Shown here piece by piece: positions 23,160 to 33,739 of a stretch of 64,000 nt of DNA (position 1 is its first letter; every line of letters begins with the position of its first letter). Location of the stretch: NCBI GenBank assembly GCA_016584305.1, contig JACEEZ010018874.1, forward strand, positions 18,943-82,942. The letters run 5' to 3'. The notes below the pieces were generated by a model, which was not told where the DNA came from, searched no databases, and was given only the letters and a program-made list of their open reading frames with translations. The DNA is from Chionoecetes opilio (lineage: Eukaryota; Arthropoda; Malacostraca; Decapoda; Majidae). The translations under genes were made by a program, and so were the position numbers.

Positions 23160-24860
23160 TTTAGTGCCTTCTCCCCGTCCACGTGTTCCCTGGTCCTGCC
23201 GTCCTTCGGCGGCCTTGGCCGCCGCCATGCCGGGGTCTTTGCCTGGGTTTGGGGGCGACATGGACGTTAGACCGGGGAATTCCCTGCTCTCCCCAACAAG
23301 CGCGGCCCGCCCTCCCCGCCCAGGGAACCCCGGGGAAAGCCCAACGCTCCACTCAGGAACAACAGCAGCAGCCCCAAGAGCAGCAGCAGCAGCCCCGGGT
23401 CCAGCAGCAGCGGCCCAGGTTCCATGCAGCTGCCCCGGGGATCCACTGCAGCTGCCCTGGAGCCGCAGCATCCCCCGGACACAGAAACTAAGGTTACTTT
23501 CCTGCTCCGGGCCTGTAAGGGCGCCCGTGTTTTCTCTCCCCCCGGCCGGGTCTCTCATGCACTTCATACCAGCCCGTTGGGCAAGTACATCATTGAGGGG
23601 GAGACCCGCTCCCTAGGTAATGGATCAGCCTTGGTGGTGGCGCTGTGGGAGAGTGTCATCCCCAAGGTGCCCATCCTACAGGACGTCCCCTTTAAACCCT
23701 AGGGGACTGGCAAGTTACTTGCCGCCTTTACCGAGAGGGCCGGTGCCCTGGCCAGTAGGAAGGTGGGTCCCCTCTCTGAGGAAATTAAGGACCTTGAGGA
23801 GATCCGCAGTACCTGAGGGCCCTGGACGGCAGTGACATCGGGGAGGTCTCTTTGGATCCCCCCGAACCCTGCCCCGCTCCCACCATGGGTAGGTGGATCC
23901 GTCTCAAGGTGACAGGTTCCTTAAACCATAAAGGGTGTGCATTGGCCAGCTGGTGTTCTGGCCACAGCCCTACCTGCTCCGATCCTCCGTTGCCCTGCCT
24001 GTCTAAAGGTTGGCCACTCCATCAAACACCTCCCGGGTTTCTTCCGTGCGCTGCGGCCGCTGCAGCGGCCCCCATCTGAGCCAAGGGGCGGAAGCTGCCT
24101 GTGACAGGCCCTTCCGCTTTTTTTCAGTGTTGGGGGGCATCATGGCCCCAGGTCTGCCCACTGCCCTTTCAACCAGGAGGCCCCAAAAACTGTACGGCAG
24201 GCTGGTCCAGGAAGGGATGCCCCTTCCTGACATAAAACAGTCGTCTGCGGCTCCCCCCACTCCCGACTTTCCCGGGCCCACCTCCTCCATCACGACCTCC
24301 CACTATGCCATTCCCTATGGCTGCATCACCACCCGGGGCCCGTCCACCCCGATATCGCTTATTCCTCTGTTGCCACGGGGAACAGGTTTACACTGTATTA
24401 CAGGACCTAACGGAGGATGATGACCCTCCCCGGCCCCTCTTCCCCCTTCTCCCCCTTTTTCCCTCGCGGCCCGTTCCCCGAGACCCAGACGCTATGTACG
24501 ATCGCCCGCCAGCCGGCTGCACCCATGGCGCCTGCTGCGGGTTCATATTCTCCTGCCTCCCCTGGGGAACCCCCCCAAACTTCACGACAGGGGCGGAAGT
24601 CCACCATCCGCCGTCCTTCCTCTCTCGGGACGATGCCGTGCCTGCCTCCTCGCCCCCCCGTGCTGCTTCTCGGCCCCAACGCCTTCCTGGGCCACCCCAC
24701 CGCCCAACACGCCTCAATTGCGACCCCCTCCGCATCCTGTTCCGCCCCATGACAAGACACAACGTCATGCCGCAGATATTCACCCTTCTCATGGAACCCT
24801 TATCGCCTTTACCACCAGGGCTGCCCAGTCCCCCCCATACTAGCCAGTCTCTGGCCAGCA
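23160..24860 (+). pseudogene. LINE copy C ORF1, gag-like zinc-knuckle protein
   Basis: Encodes the RNA-binding partner of the LINE RNP. A glutamine/proline-rich segment (about 23355-23460) is made of CAGCAGCAGCCCC-type repeats and differs in length and composition from copy A, so the linker is variable within the family. A conserved block reading GKYIIEGETRSLGNGSALVV starts near 23580. The Cys/His knuckles are at about 24047-24165 (CGRCSGPH and a C-x2-C-x3-H-x6-C knuckle, broken here by an extra T run). Frameshifts occur about every 150-300 bases. The start codon is not certain: an in-frame ATG precedes the linker. Confidence 0.6.
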
Positions 24861-24894
24861 CTCTCCTCCGTCCTCAACGTTTTCCTCCAGTGTA

Positions 24895-27800
24895 GGCCTC
24901 TCCCTTCTCCTGTGGAATGCCCGTTCCCTGCTCAGGAAGACCCCCGAGTTCAAGACCTACTTGGGGGAAACTTACCTGCGGTGGTTGGGTTGTGTGAGAA
25001 CGTGGCTCTCCCCCCACCTCTCCCTCAACCTAACCGGCTACACCATCATCCGGAAGGACAGACCCCAGGGGCGTGGAGGTGGCGTCCTCCTTGCAATTCA
25101 CGACCCCCTTGACCATTCCCCCCCTTCCCCTCCCACAGGGGCAGCACGGCCACCTCGAAGTGGTCGCAGCCGGGGTTGCTACGCAACAGGGTGAGTTATC
25201 CATAGCGGTCTGCTACAACGCTGATGGTCCCACATACCGGGAACTGAATCACTTTTTTTTCCCCTCCTTCCTCCGCCTGTTGTCATCATGGGTGATTTTA
25301 ATGCCCATCACAGGTGCGGGGAAAACCTGACCTCCCTCTCCACCTCACCAAAACACCTCCGGGGAGGGCGCTCTTTCAGCTCATCCTTGACTCGCCTCCC
25401 CTGCCCCTTTTCTTTCACCCCCGGGTCTGCCTACCCGTTACCATCCCCACACGGGTGCCACTTCTGTATTGGACCTATTCCTTGGGGACCCAGCCTTCAG
25501 TGCCATGACCGTCACCACTGGCCCTTTACAGGGGGAGTGATCACCTTCCCCTCCTCGCCTCCTTCCCTGCCGTCACTGCCGGGCCCTCACCCCGGTTGCC
25601 TGCCTCGTTGAGAAACTCACGCCTTCCGGCTGGCCCCTCTACGAGGCGGCACTCCACGACCCACCGGATCTCTCCTCCCTTCCCCTTGGAGGACGCCGCT
25701 GCCTCCCTTTCCACATTCCTGGAGGACGCGGGAAAGGCTGCCTTCCATCTCTCGACGCGTCGCGCCCCTCGCCGTTCCGGGCAAATCTTGGTGGAACGAC
25801 GACTGCGCCCCAGGCAGTCAAGGCCCGTAGGAGGGCATGGAAACCTATGGCGTCGAAGGCCCACACTACAGCTTGGGGTCAATATCGTTTGACTCGATGC
25901 CATATGTGCCAGGACCATCCTCCTTGCCCAGAGGAAGGCGTGGGGCTCCCACTGCGCTTCCTCTCCCATCCTCCTCCACAAAGCGTACGTGGGATTTTTT
26001 CCACTCCATGGAGGGGAAAAAACAACGCCTCTCACTGCCCCCGAAGGATGGTGCCAACCCCCTCCTAATGACCCGCAGAAGGCTGCATTGCTTGCCGCAC
26101 ACTATCAGGACAAGATTGGTCTCCGGTCTCCTCTCGCGTCATCCCTTACCATCAATGCGGCAATAAATACTGGGTGTTTTCCTCCCCTGGCATCCCGGCA
26201 CTCACCCGTCCTTTCACCATGATGAGATGGACCGGGCCTTGTCCACCCTTTAAGACCAGGGAAAACTGCGGGCCGGGATAATGTGCCGTATGAGTTCCTG
26301 CTTCACATGACACCTCCCTGAAGTCCACGGCACCTTTCCCCCTTCAACACCAGTTGGCTTCGGGGCGTCTTTCCTACGTTCTGGAAATCCTCCACCCTGC
26401 TACCTATACCCAAACCCGGGAAGGACCCCACATCCCGTCCACATACCGCCCTATCGCTCTCCTCTCCTGCGGTGGGGAAGCTCCTGGAGCGACTGGTGGC
26501 CACTCGCCTATCCTGGTGGCTGGAGGATGGCCATCTCCTGAGAGAGGTCCCGTGTGGCTTCAGGCCCCCCAGGAGCACCCTAGATGTCCTGGCGCAGTGG
26601 AGTATCACATCTGCGATACTTACCGGGTAGGGAGGTCATGACCTCCCTCTTTGTAGATCTAGAGGGAGCATTTGACTCTGCGTCTCACGAAGGCATCCTC
26701 CGTAAGTTGGCTTCCATGGGAATCACGGGACCCACCCCGCCTGGCTCGGTCATTCTTGTCAAGGCGGTCTTTTCAGGTTGCGGTTGGTGCCTCCACCTCT
26801 CCTTCCCCTCCAATGCAGAGAAGAGTGGGCCCCAGGGTTCCATCCTCAGCCCTTTCTGTTCAATGTCCTCCTCTCAGACCTCCACATTCCTCCCCACTCT
26901 CACCTTCTTATCTATGCAGACGACATTACCATCATCAGCAGAGCCAACACTCAGGCCCAGGCACAGCTATGCTTGCAGGAGGCAGCGGATACACTAACTG
27001 ACTGGGTGAGGACATGGGGTCTCTCAATTAATGCTCCCAAAAGCTCCCTTATGTGCTTCAACCCCCAAGCCTGTCCGCTCTCCACCCACTGTCACCCTTA
27101 GTGGCTCCCCGGTGCCTTACACAAGGTCCCACACCTTCCTCGGTATGCGGCTGGATGGTCCCGCCTGACTGGTCTCATCATATTGAGTACCCCCGTACCA
27201 CCTGCAACAGGCGCCTCAACATCATGAAACGGGTGGTGGTGTCCGCTGGGGGGCCAGTCGTGACCTCCTTTTGCACTACTACCAGGCGGCCATCAGATCT
27301 AAGGTGTCCCCATGGCAGCTGCATTTATGGCTCAGCGGCCCTTTCCACCCTCAGGAAACTGGACATCCTGCAAAATGCGGCCCTGAGGATCTCCATGGGG
27401 GGCAATGAGTCCTCACCTGTCATCGCCCTACACGCAGAGAGCGGTATCCCCCCGTTGCAGGTACACAGGAGGGGATCCTATGTAGCCAGTACCACCACAT
27501 CATGTCCCTCCCACCATCCCACCCCTTTGCCCACTTTTTATGCCAACTCCAGTGTGGATCCTCACACTCCAGTCTGGCTTCCTGGAGCCCGTCAGCCCTA
27601 CTGGTCCGTGCACTGCTGGCCCACTCTGTGCTGAACCCGCCACCCCCTCCTACTCAGCCCCTCAGCCCACACTCCCCGGTCCCATCCTGGCTGGACATTT
27701 CCCGTTGGTTGCCCTGACTATCCCAGATCTTCCTCCAAAAACTTAGCTAGCGTCCTGGCAGCTCCTTATTCCGTCAACTCGACACGTCACTCTACCACAA

Positions 27801-28690
27801 CCACCTTAAGATCTTCACTGACGGCTCTCACTCCCCCACCATTCCGTCTACAGGCGCTGCCGTCTATGACCCTCGCCCCAACATCTGCAGGACGTGGCGG
27901 TGCCCCGAAACGGACGTTCTGACGGCAGAACCTCTTTGCCATTCGCCAGGCTGTTGTCTTACCTGAACACCACCTACGCCCCAGCCAGAGTTGTGATCTA
28001 CACAGACTCTCTCTCCTCCCTCCATCCCCTCCTCTCCCGTCGCCCGGCTTCCTCCACAGCCATGGTTCACTCCCCGCAACGGCTACTCCTCTCCCTCACC
28101 TCAGTGGGCTGGAAGATCACCTTGCAGTGGGTGCCTTCCCCTGCAATATCCGGGGAACGAGGTAGCTGATGCTGCTGCAAAGATGGCACTCTCGGATGTA
28201 AACATCACCCCCTCCGCTGCCGCTCTCCACCGCCAAGCGTCTCATTTCTAATGTCTGCCGCTCCGCCTGGGATAGGTCGCTCGGGCGACGCCCTCCGTGC
28301 CACCTCCATGGGTCAATATCGTACCGACTCCTCCCCAGCCCTGGATAAGACAAACGTCCCGCGTCTTGGATGTCGCCCTCACCCGCCTGAGGATCGGTCA
28401 CACAACACTCAGAGCACACCTGCATCGTCTGCAGCTACGCCCCACCCGTACGGGCCCCTGGTGCAGGAACGTCCCGGAGTCCATTGACCATTCCTGCTGC
28501 AGTGTCCTCGCTTCCACTCCACCGGACAACTTCTACGTGGTCAACTCATCGCCCTGAACGTCACCACCTTTGGGCCTGCCCACCCTGCGGCCGCCGCTGC
28601 CGTCCACCATCACGACGCCCCGCCGTCATCCGCCTCACCTGTGCCTTCCTGAGGAAGACTAATCAACTGTCCCGACTGGATTAATTCACG
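24895..28690 (+). pseudogene. LINE copy C ORF2, endonuclease-RT-RNase H-finger
   Basis: Endonuclease begins with LLWNARSLLRKTPEFK (about 24905) and continues with GYTIIRKD...GRGGGVLLAI (25037-25098) and the signature GDFNAHH (25287-25310). RT shows YRPIALLSC (about 26440), CGFRPPRSTLDV (about 26555), FVDLEGAFDSASHE (26650-26692), a QGSILSPF box (about 26830) and catalytic YADDITIIS (26910-26937). RNase H has FTDGSHSP (27813), YTDSLSSLHPLLSRR (27997-28043) and WVPS..NIRGNEVAD (about 28125-28170). A Cys-Cys-His-Cys finger lies at about 28450-28510. The protein nicks the target, primes cDNA synthesis and degrades the template. Multiple frameshifts are present. Confidence 0.8.
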
Positions 28691-28763
28691 GCTGTACACC
28701 AGGGCGAATATCGTCGATTTCGACACACAGCCCTTCAACAACAACAACAACAAAACTCTGCCC

Positions 28764-29146
28764 ACGCCTCCCATCCATACCATCATTAACTAAGAGTGTC
28801 TTGCATATGACAATTTATCAAGTATTCAAGTAGTTATCTGGACACCGTTTAATTTTAATGTCATTTAAATCAGATACGTTGCTGAACAGTGAACACCAAT
28901 CATATACTAATCACCAGTAATCACTAGAGAGTCTCTGAACTCTTACATTTTTTTCAATTGTTTAAATTTTTTCAGCACAAAACAGGTGCTGTACAAGGGT
29001 GAAGGTGGCCCTCCACGCCAGGGCACGGGGGAAGCACCGCGGCCAGGATAGGGAGGGAGAGAGGGTTGGTGGTCCAGTGGTGGTGCGAAATGTTGTGAAC
29101 GCGCCAAATATATATATAGACCCCGCCATTCATCCCTCTTATTTCA
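28764..29146. other. Rest of split tRNA-like repeat and unassigned DNA
   Basis: The first ~25 bases complete the tRNA-like repeat interrupted by the LINE. Beyond that I see no gene or repeat relationship. Confidence 0.4.
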
Positions 29147-29765
29147 CTGGTTTTACAGCTTAACTAACTGTTGCCCTGATACAATGTACAGGTCACACTA
29201 CCTTGCCATGAGAACATAACAAGTAATAATAGTAGCTTAAAATATCCACAGCCCAAAAAATATAAAGTGAAATTTAGTCACACAAGGAGTATGGTTTCAT
29301 AGGTAGAATTATTTTCCTTTTTTTTGGATAACAGTGCATCTAACTACTCTCAAAAATATTTAAATGTCTCAGAGTAGCCTGTAACATGTTTCAGGGCCCG
29401 CAGTAATGCTGTAAAACATGCAAATCAAAAGAGAAAAAAGCTTAACCTTCTCGTAAGTTACCTAAGCATATTCTTTGATTTGCATGTTTACAGCATTATG
29501 CTGCCCCGAAACAGTTGCAGGGTACTCTGAGAAATTACATTTTATGAGAGTAGTTAGATACACTGTTTTCCAGATAAAGGATAAAATTATACCTGATAAG
29601 AACCATACTCCTGTTCCCACAACCTGACTGATTCACTTTTACTTTTGACGTTAATAATTTAAGCTTTTGAGTAACTACTATTACTTGTAAGTGTTTTCAG
29701 GAAAGCTAGTGATTCGATGTCACCTGTAAAAATGTATCAGGGCAACAGTTAAGCTGTCAAACCAG
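29147..29765. mobile_element. 619-bp long palindrome (foldback/MITE)
   Basis: Left end CTGGTTTTACAGCTTAACTA and right end TTAAGCTGTCAAACCAG are inverted copies, and homology continues through nearly the entire length to a centre near 29456. Well-kept pairs include AACTGTTGCCCTGATACA, GGAGTATGGTT, ACAGTG(C/T)ATCTAACTACTCTC and ATGCTGTAAA(A)CATGCAAATCAAA. Such a full-length inverted repeat could form a ~300-bp stem. There is no coding capacity, and I could not define a target duplication with confidence. Confidence 0.8.
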
Positions 29766-29855
29766 TTTAAATTAGATGATTGAATCCTCGGAGGGGTCTA
29801 GAGTATTTCACGCGACATTTCGCGCCACACCGCTGCTCTCCAGAAGTCGTCTGCC

Positions 29856-30040
29856 CAAAGGGTGTCGTCTGCCAAGGCTGTGCGGGTCGTCTGGTCACCT
29901 GGGAAAGGGCGTGTCGTCTGCCAAGGCTGTGCGGCTGTCGTTTTGGTCACCCGGAAGTGTGTGTCGTCTGCCAAGGCTGTGCGGCTGTCGTCTGGTCACC
30001 CGAAAATGTTGGTCGTCTGCCTCGGCCAACCATCAAAGTA
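29856..30040 (+). repeat. 50-bp minisatellite, about 3.5 units
   Basis: Units starting at about 29862, 29911 and 29961 share GTCGTCTGCCAAGGCTGTGC followed by GG(C)TGTCGTCTGGTCACC(C/T)G. A partial unit begins at 30010. Reading frames through it give a repeated VVCQGCA-type peptide, but no supporting gene structure is visible. Confidence 0.85.
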
Positions 30041-30242
30041 GTCTGTTCACCTGAAATAAATAGAAAAATGCCGTTCAGTTTATTTGACTTGCCTAAACAC
30101 ATGTTTGGAAATGAGTTGTATTTAGCCTATCTTGCCATGGTAGAGTTAGAAAGGGAACAAGTATTTACTTAGGCAATAGTTAAGGAGGAAAGGGGGGAAA
30201 GAAGTATTAATTGGAGTGTAATTGGAAAATGGGGGAAAAAAA

Positions 30243-30664
30243 NNNNNNNNNNNNNNNNNNNNNNNNNNNNNNNNNNNNNNNNNNNNNNNNNNNNNNNNNN
30301 NNNNNNNNNNNNNNNNNNNNNNNNNNNNNNNNNNNNNNNNNNNNNNNNNNNNNNNNNNNNNNNNNNNNNNNNNNNNNNNNNNNNNNNNNNNNNNNNNNNN
30401 NNNNNNNNNNNNNNNNNNNNNNNNNNNNNNNNNNNNNNNNNNNNNNNNNNNNNNNNNNNNNNNNNNNNNNNNNNNNNNNNNNNNNNNNNNNNNNNNNNNN
30501 NNNNNNNNNNNNNNNNNNNNNNNNNNNNNNNNNNNNNNNNNNNNNNNNNNNNNNNNNNNNNNNNNNNNNNNNNNNNNNNNNNNNNNNNNNNNNNNNNNNN
30601 NNNNNNNNNNNNNNNNNNNNNNNNNNNNNNNNNNNNNNNNNNNNNNNNNNNNNNNNNNNNNNNN
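30243..30664. other. Assembly gap (422 N)
   Basis: A run of 422 undetermined bases. It hides the 5' part of the LINE fragment whose 3' end starts at 30665. Confidence 1.
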
Positions 30665-30872
30665 TACCCTTTATAGACTTTCAGTTATGAGTTTTTATAT
30701 ACTTATGTTTTTAATGTACTCTTGTTCATTTATGTATTTCGTAATTTGCAATATTTTTATTGTATCTTAAATTTTGTTTTTTAGTTTTACTTTACATGTA
30801 TCTTTGTAAGCAGGCGTCAATAACCCCGCAGTTGCGGCGCCTTAAAACTATAATCAATCAATCAATCAATCT
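30665..30872 (+). mobile_element. LINE 3' end with AATC tail, copy 1
   Basis: From about 30705 this is nearly identical to the 3' untranslated region of the LINE fragment ending at 43490: the TAATGTACTCTTGTTC block, GCAGGCGTCAATAACCCCGC and GTTGCGGCGCCTTAAAACT are shared. Both copies end in repeated AATC units. Only the 3' untranslated part is present to the right of the gap. Confidence 0.85.
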
Positions 30873-30918
30873 CTTAGCCACCAAATAATTTGCTCATTTA
30901 CTAAATTTGTTACTTTTA

Positions 30919-31439
30919 AGTCAGGCAGATAGGTGTATCCATCATAAGAATTGTGGGTTTATACGTACAAGCATGAAATTTGGCACAGTCATAGATAATA
31001 GTGGTTTACTTAAAATAAATTGTACTTCACCTGTCAACTAGTTAATTTGGTCCTGTAATTTCACTGAAACATTGACTCCTGTACGCGGAGGTTCCGAAAT
31101 TTGATGAGTCAGCACTTATTACGCTCTCTGGTGGGTTAATTGACATTGTTGGCAACACAAATGCAAATTGTGGTCATTTGGAGGATACAATTATGGCATA
31201 TATGTGTATCTAGAGTCATTTCATTAGAACATAAAGAAGCATTTGTGTCGTCCGGTTAAAAATAATCGCGGTCAAAACGGTCATTTTGTAAAATGTCCGC
31301 CACGACTACCATAGGACGTTTTCGCGGTGGGTCCATAGCTGGAATTATTCATTAGATTATTATCTATGACTGTGCCAAATTTCATGCTTGTACGTCTAAA
31401 CCCACAATTCTTATGATGGATACACCTATCTGCCTGACT
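30919..31439. mobile_element. ~520-bp MITE with ~85-bp inverted termini
   Basis: AGTCAGGCAGATAGGTGTAT at 30919 and its inverted copy ending at 31439 begin inverted repeats that match for about 85 bp, including CATAAGAATTGTGGGTTTA and ATGAAATTTGGCACAGTC. The interior is non-coding. TA-containing flanks (TTTTA and TAATA) and the AGTCAGGC-like terminus suggest a Tc1/mariner-mobilised element, which is inference. Confidence 0.75.
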
Positions 31440-31736
31440 AATAGGAAGGGAAATGGGAGTGATGTTCGAAAATGTCAGGAATCGCAAAACTGGCCTCCAC
31501 TGGTCATGGGCGGGTTGGCGCGGTGCACGAGTAGCAAGTCCAGTATACAGTAGTTTTTGGTGTGGACTATTCACTTGTGCCAAAATAAAATGTGATATTT
31601 TCTGTATCTTGTTGTTTGTATGAAAGAGAAAGGATATGATGGAGTCCTATATGTGTACACTGCATCATCTGAAACTATCCATGTTATCATAAAATTAAAA
31701 TCCTCTGTAGGCTCAAGTCTGAATATCAAATGATGA

Positions 31737-32040
31737 GTGTGTGTATTCACCTAGTTCACCTAGTTGTATTTTACAGGACCTGAGCTACCTACACTCGTAT
31801 GGCCCCGTCTCCATTGCTACATTTTATCATTCGTCCATAGTTCTTGGTGTTGGCCAAAACCATAACACCGGGAGGCGGGTCACAAACCCCCGGCTAACAC
31901 CCGGTAACCATTCACTGGTGGGTGGACAGGGGCTCGGGCTTTAAGAAGACAGCCCATCTATCTCCGCTCCGCCCGGGGATCGAACCCGGGACTTCTCGGT
32001 TGTGAACCGAGCGTGCTAACCACTACACTACGGAGTACCC
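31737..32040 (-). mobile_element. tRNA-derived SINE
   Basis: On the minus strand the head (about 32037-31965) has an A box TAGTGTAGTGGTTAGCACG, an anticodon-like hairpin CTCGG-TTCACAA-CCGAG and a B box GGTTCGATCCC. The acceptor stem is imperfect by one extra base, so this is a SINE head, not a functional tRNA. The body continues through GGGCTGTCTTCTTAAAGCCC and ACCGGGTGTTAGCCGGGGG to ACGGGGCCAT...GTAGCTCAGG. It ends in repeated ACTAGGTGA units (31747-31770 on the plus strand). Related pieces are at 37985-38180 and 39095-39250. Confidence 0.8.
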
Positions 32041-33000
32041 CTAAGTGTACATACCCCTAGTGTGTGTGTGTGTGTGTGTTGTGTGTATGTATACAAGCAT
32101 GTATCAGTTTTACTCACTTTAGTACAGCGGGTAAGCTAACCTATTGTGCATTTTTTGATAAAAGCACCAATTTTGGCACAGAGGTAGACCAATTTATCAT
32201 GAACAAATTTGGATGTGGACCCCATCCCCCCCCAACTGCCCCCTGGGGGGGCCGTGGCGGCCTTTTTCCCAAAAATGGCCGCCAGCAGACACCCAAAAGA
32301 AAACGAATTTAATAAAGTTTGCGGCTAAAGGTTTTAGTAAATGTTTATTGAATGTTTTGAATCAAAAAAAAAAAAAGGCCAATACTTTTTAGCCCACTTT
32401 TTGGGAGTTTCTGCTGATTTTAATTTAAACATATTTAGGGCTAATTGCAGAAAAAATGGCGCAAGGAAACCCCATGATCGGGCATCAAAAGTGACCCCTT
32501 TGTGAATGGGCCCTAGATTTATTTAAGTTGGGAAAATTTGTTACCTGACCTTTTTCCTCTGTCTGTCAATAGCATGCATGGACACTCCCCCGCCAATTAA
32601 GACCCAAAAACCAAAATTTTAAACACAATTATGCCTAATTCATCGAAAATTTAAAACAACAAAAAAAGAACCAGATAGTGATAATTATGGTGGTTTGCTT
32701 TCATCAGATAAACCCGGGGCAACAAATGTTATATTTTCTGTGGTAAATGGACATTTACTAAAATTTAATTATCAGGGTTAATTAACCAATAACTGCTAAA
32801 TGCAAAGCAGATAAATTTTCACTGTTTTACAGTACCTGTGTATTTGGTCGGGAACAGTTCAAATCTTCATTTTAAAGTTTGCGAGTTCATTTTCTGAGAT
32901 TCCCCGGTCAATCCCCGGCCCCAGGGCCGCAGGGTGTTGCATGGGGGAAAAGCAGCCCCCAGGGAATTTGCTGGGGGGTGGAACTTAGGTTGTGATCGAT
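32041..33000. other. Unassigned, with GT run and mariner-MITE-like trace
   Basis: A GT microsatellite is at 32058-32080. At 32166-32215, TTTTGGCACAGAGGTAGACC...ATCATGAACAAATTTGG resembles the interior end of the MITE at 30919-31439, and GGCCGTGGCGGCC...AATGGCCGCC nearby suggests a diverged relative. From about 32220 on, bases are smeared into homopolymers. No gene is supported. Confidence 0.4.
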
Positions 33001-33134
33001 ATTGTCTCCGGGGCCCGGGTCGTAAAAAGACTCTGCCTCTCATCTTCGGGGGGGCAGCTATTTTGCTCCGGGTTGGTAAAAGGCGGCAGGCACTTTTCCC
33101 CGCTGGGGGCAAAGGGACGGACCCGATTAGGAGT

Positions 33135-33731
33135 TTAGAAATCCCCAGTTGCCAGCCTGTGGGACGAGCCCCCCTCTTGCGCGTGTGGGCATGTAGCTTT
33201 GGGCCGATTGGGTTGGAACGGGCCGTCTCCTGCGTGGGGGGTCCCTGACTGGGAAAGGGGGTACTCCCTTTGGCCCGGGGCCGTGGGTGCATAACGCTGT
33301 TGAATTTGGAATAGCTGGACGAGTGCCGTGGTTTTGTGCTTTAAACTCGGGTTTGCTTGATACTGGGACCTTCCAAGATCATAGTGCCCAAAAGGCAACC
33401 CGAAGGGGTTGGCACGGAGTCCTGTTGGCTTTCCTCCCGGGAAAACCCCGTTGAACACCTTGGCATCTCCGATGTGTGGCGTCTCATTTTTGGGGGCACC
33501 CACGGGGCCCGGTGGACAGCTCATGGTCTCGGGCCCCGGGTTCCAAGCCTTTCCCATGGCATCCCGGGGTTTTTTCCCATTGAATGCAAGCAGGACACCG
33601 CCCCCTGGTGCGGTGCACGATTTTAGGAAATTTACAAGCGTTTTGTTAAGAGGGGCCCGTGTAAACCCCGGGCCCTCTGCTTGACTCTCACCTGTTCCAT
33701 CCTTGAGTGTATAACTGCGCCAGGTCAGCAA
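33135..33731 (-). pseudogene. Possible DEDDh exonuclease-like fragment
   Basis: A minus-strand open stretch of nearly 200 codons encodes LVNFLKSCTAPGG, then LLAFNGKKPRDAM, then GGKPTGLRANPFGLPFGHYD. The order resembles EXOIII-type 3'-5' exonuclease domains, where a helix is followed by a hydrophobic strand with H/N-N-G-x-x-F-D-A, later by a VDTL block, and then by a GHxYDAHxAxxD block. The catalytic VDTL and final Asp are not visible, and the region is in smeared, low-quality sequence. The similarity is from memory of the family pattern only, and it could be coincidental. Confidence 0.25.
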
Positions 33732-33739
33732 GTTTGAAA

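Larger units (their letters stand above)
23043..28754 (+). mobile_element. Two-ORF LINE, copy C, with target site duplication
   Basis: Cleanest copy of the family, about 5.7 kb, apparently full length. The 9-bp sequence ACTCTGCCC occurs at 23034-23042 and again at 28755-28763, directly after the CAA-rich tail (28736-28754), which marks a target-primed insertion. Domain order is ORF1 with zinc knuckles, then ORF2 with endonuclease, RT, RNase H and a C-terminal finger, as in the I/Jockey assemblage. Frames are broken by single-base indels, mostly in homopolymers, so its coding state cannot be decided from this consensus. Confidence 0.92.

Noticed and set aside
30211..30770. Open frames made mostly of X
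   Set aside because: They run through the assembly gap.
31965..32037. Functional tRNA gene (anticodon loop TTCACAA)
   Set aside because: Acceptor stem is imperfect with an extra base, and the sequence continues into a SINE body with a repeat tail.
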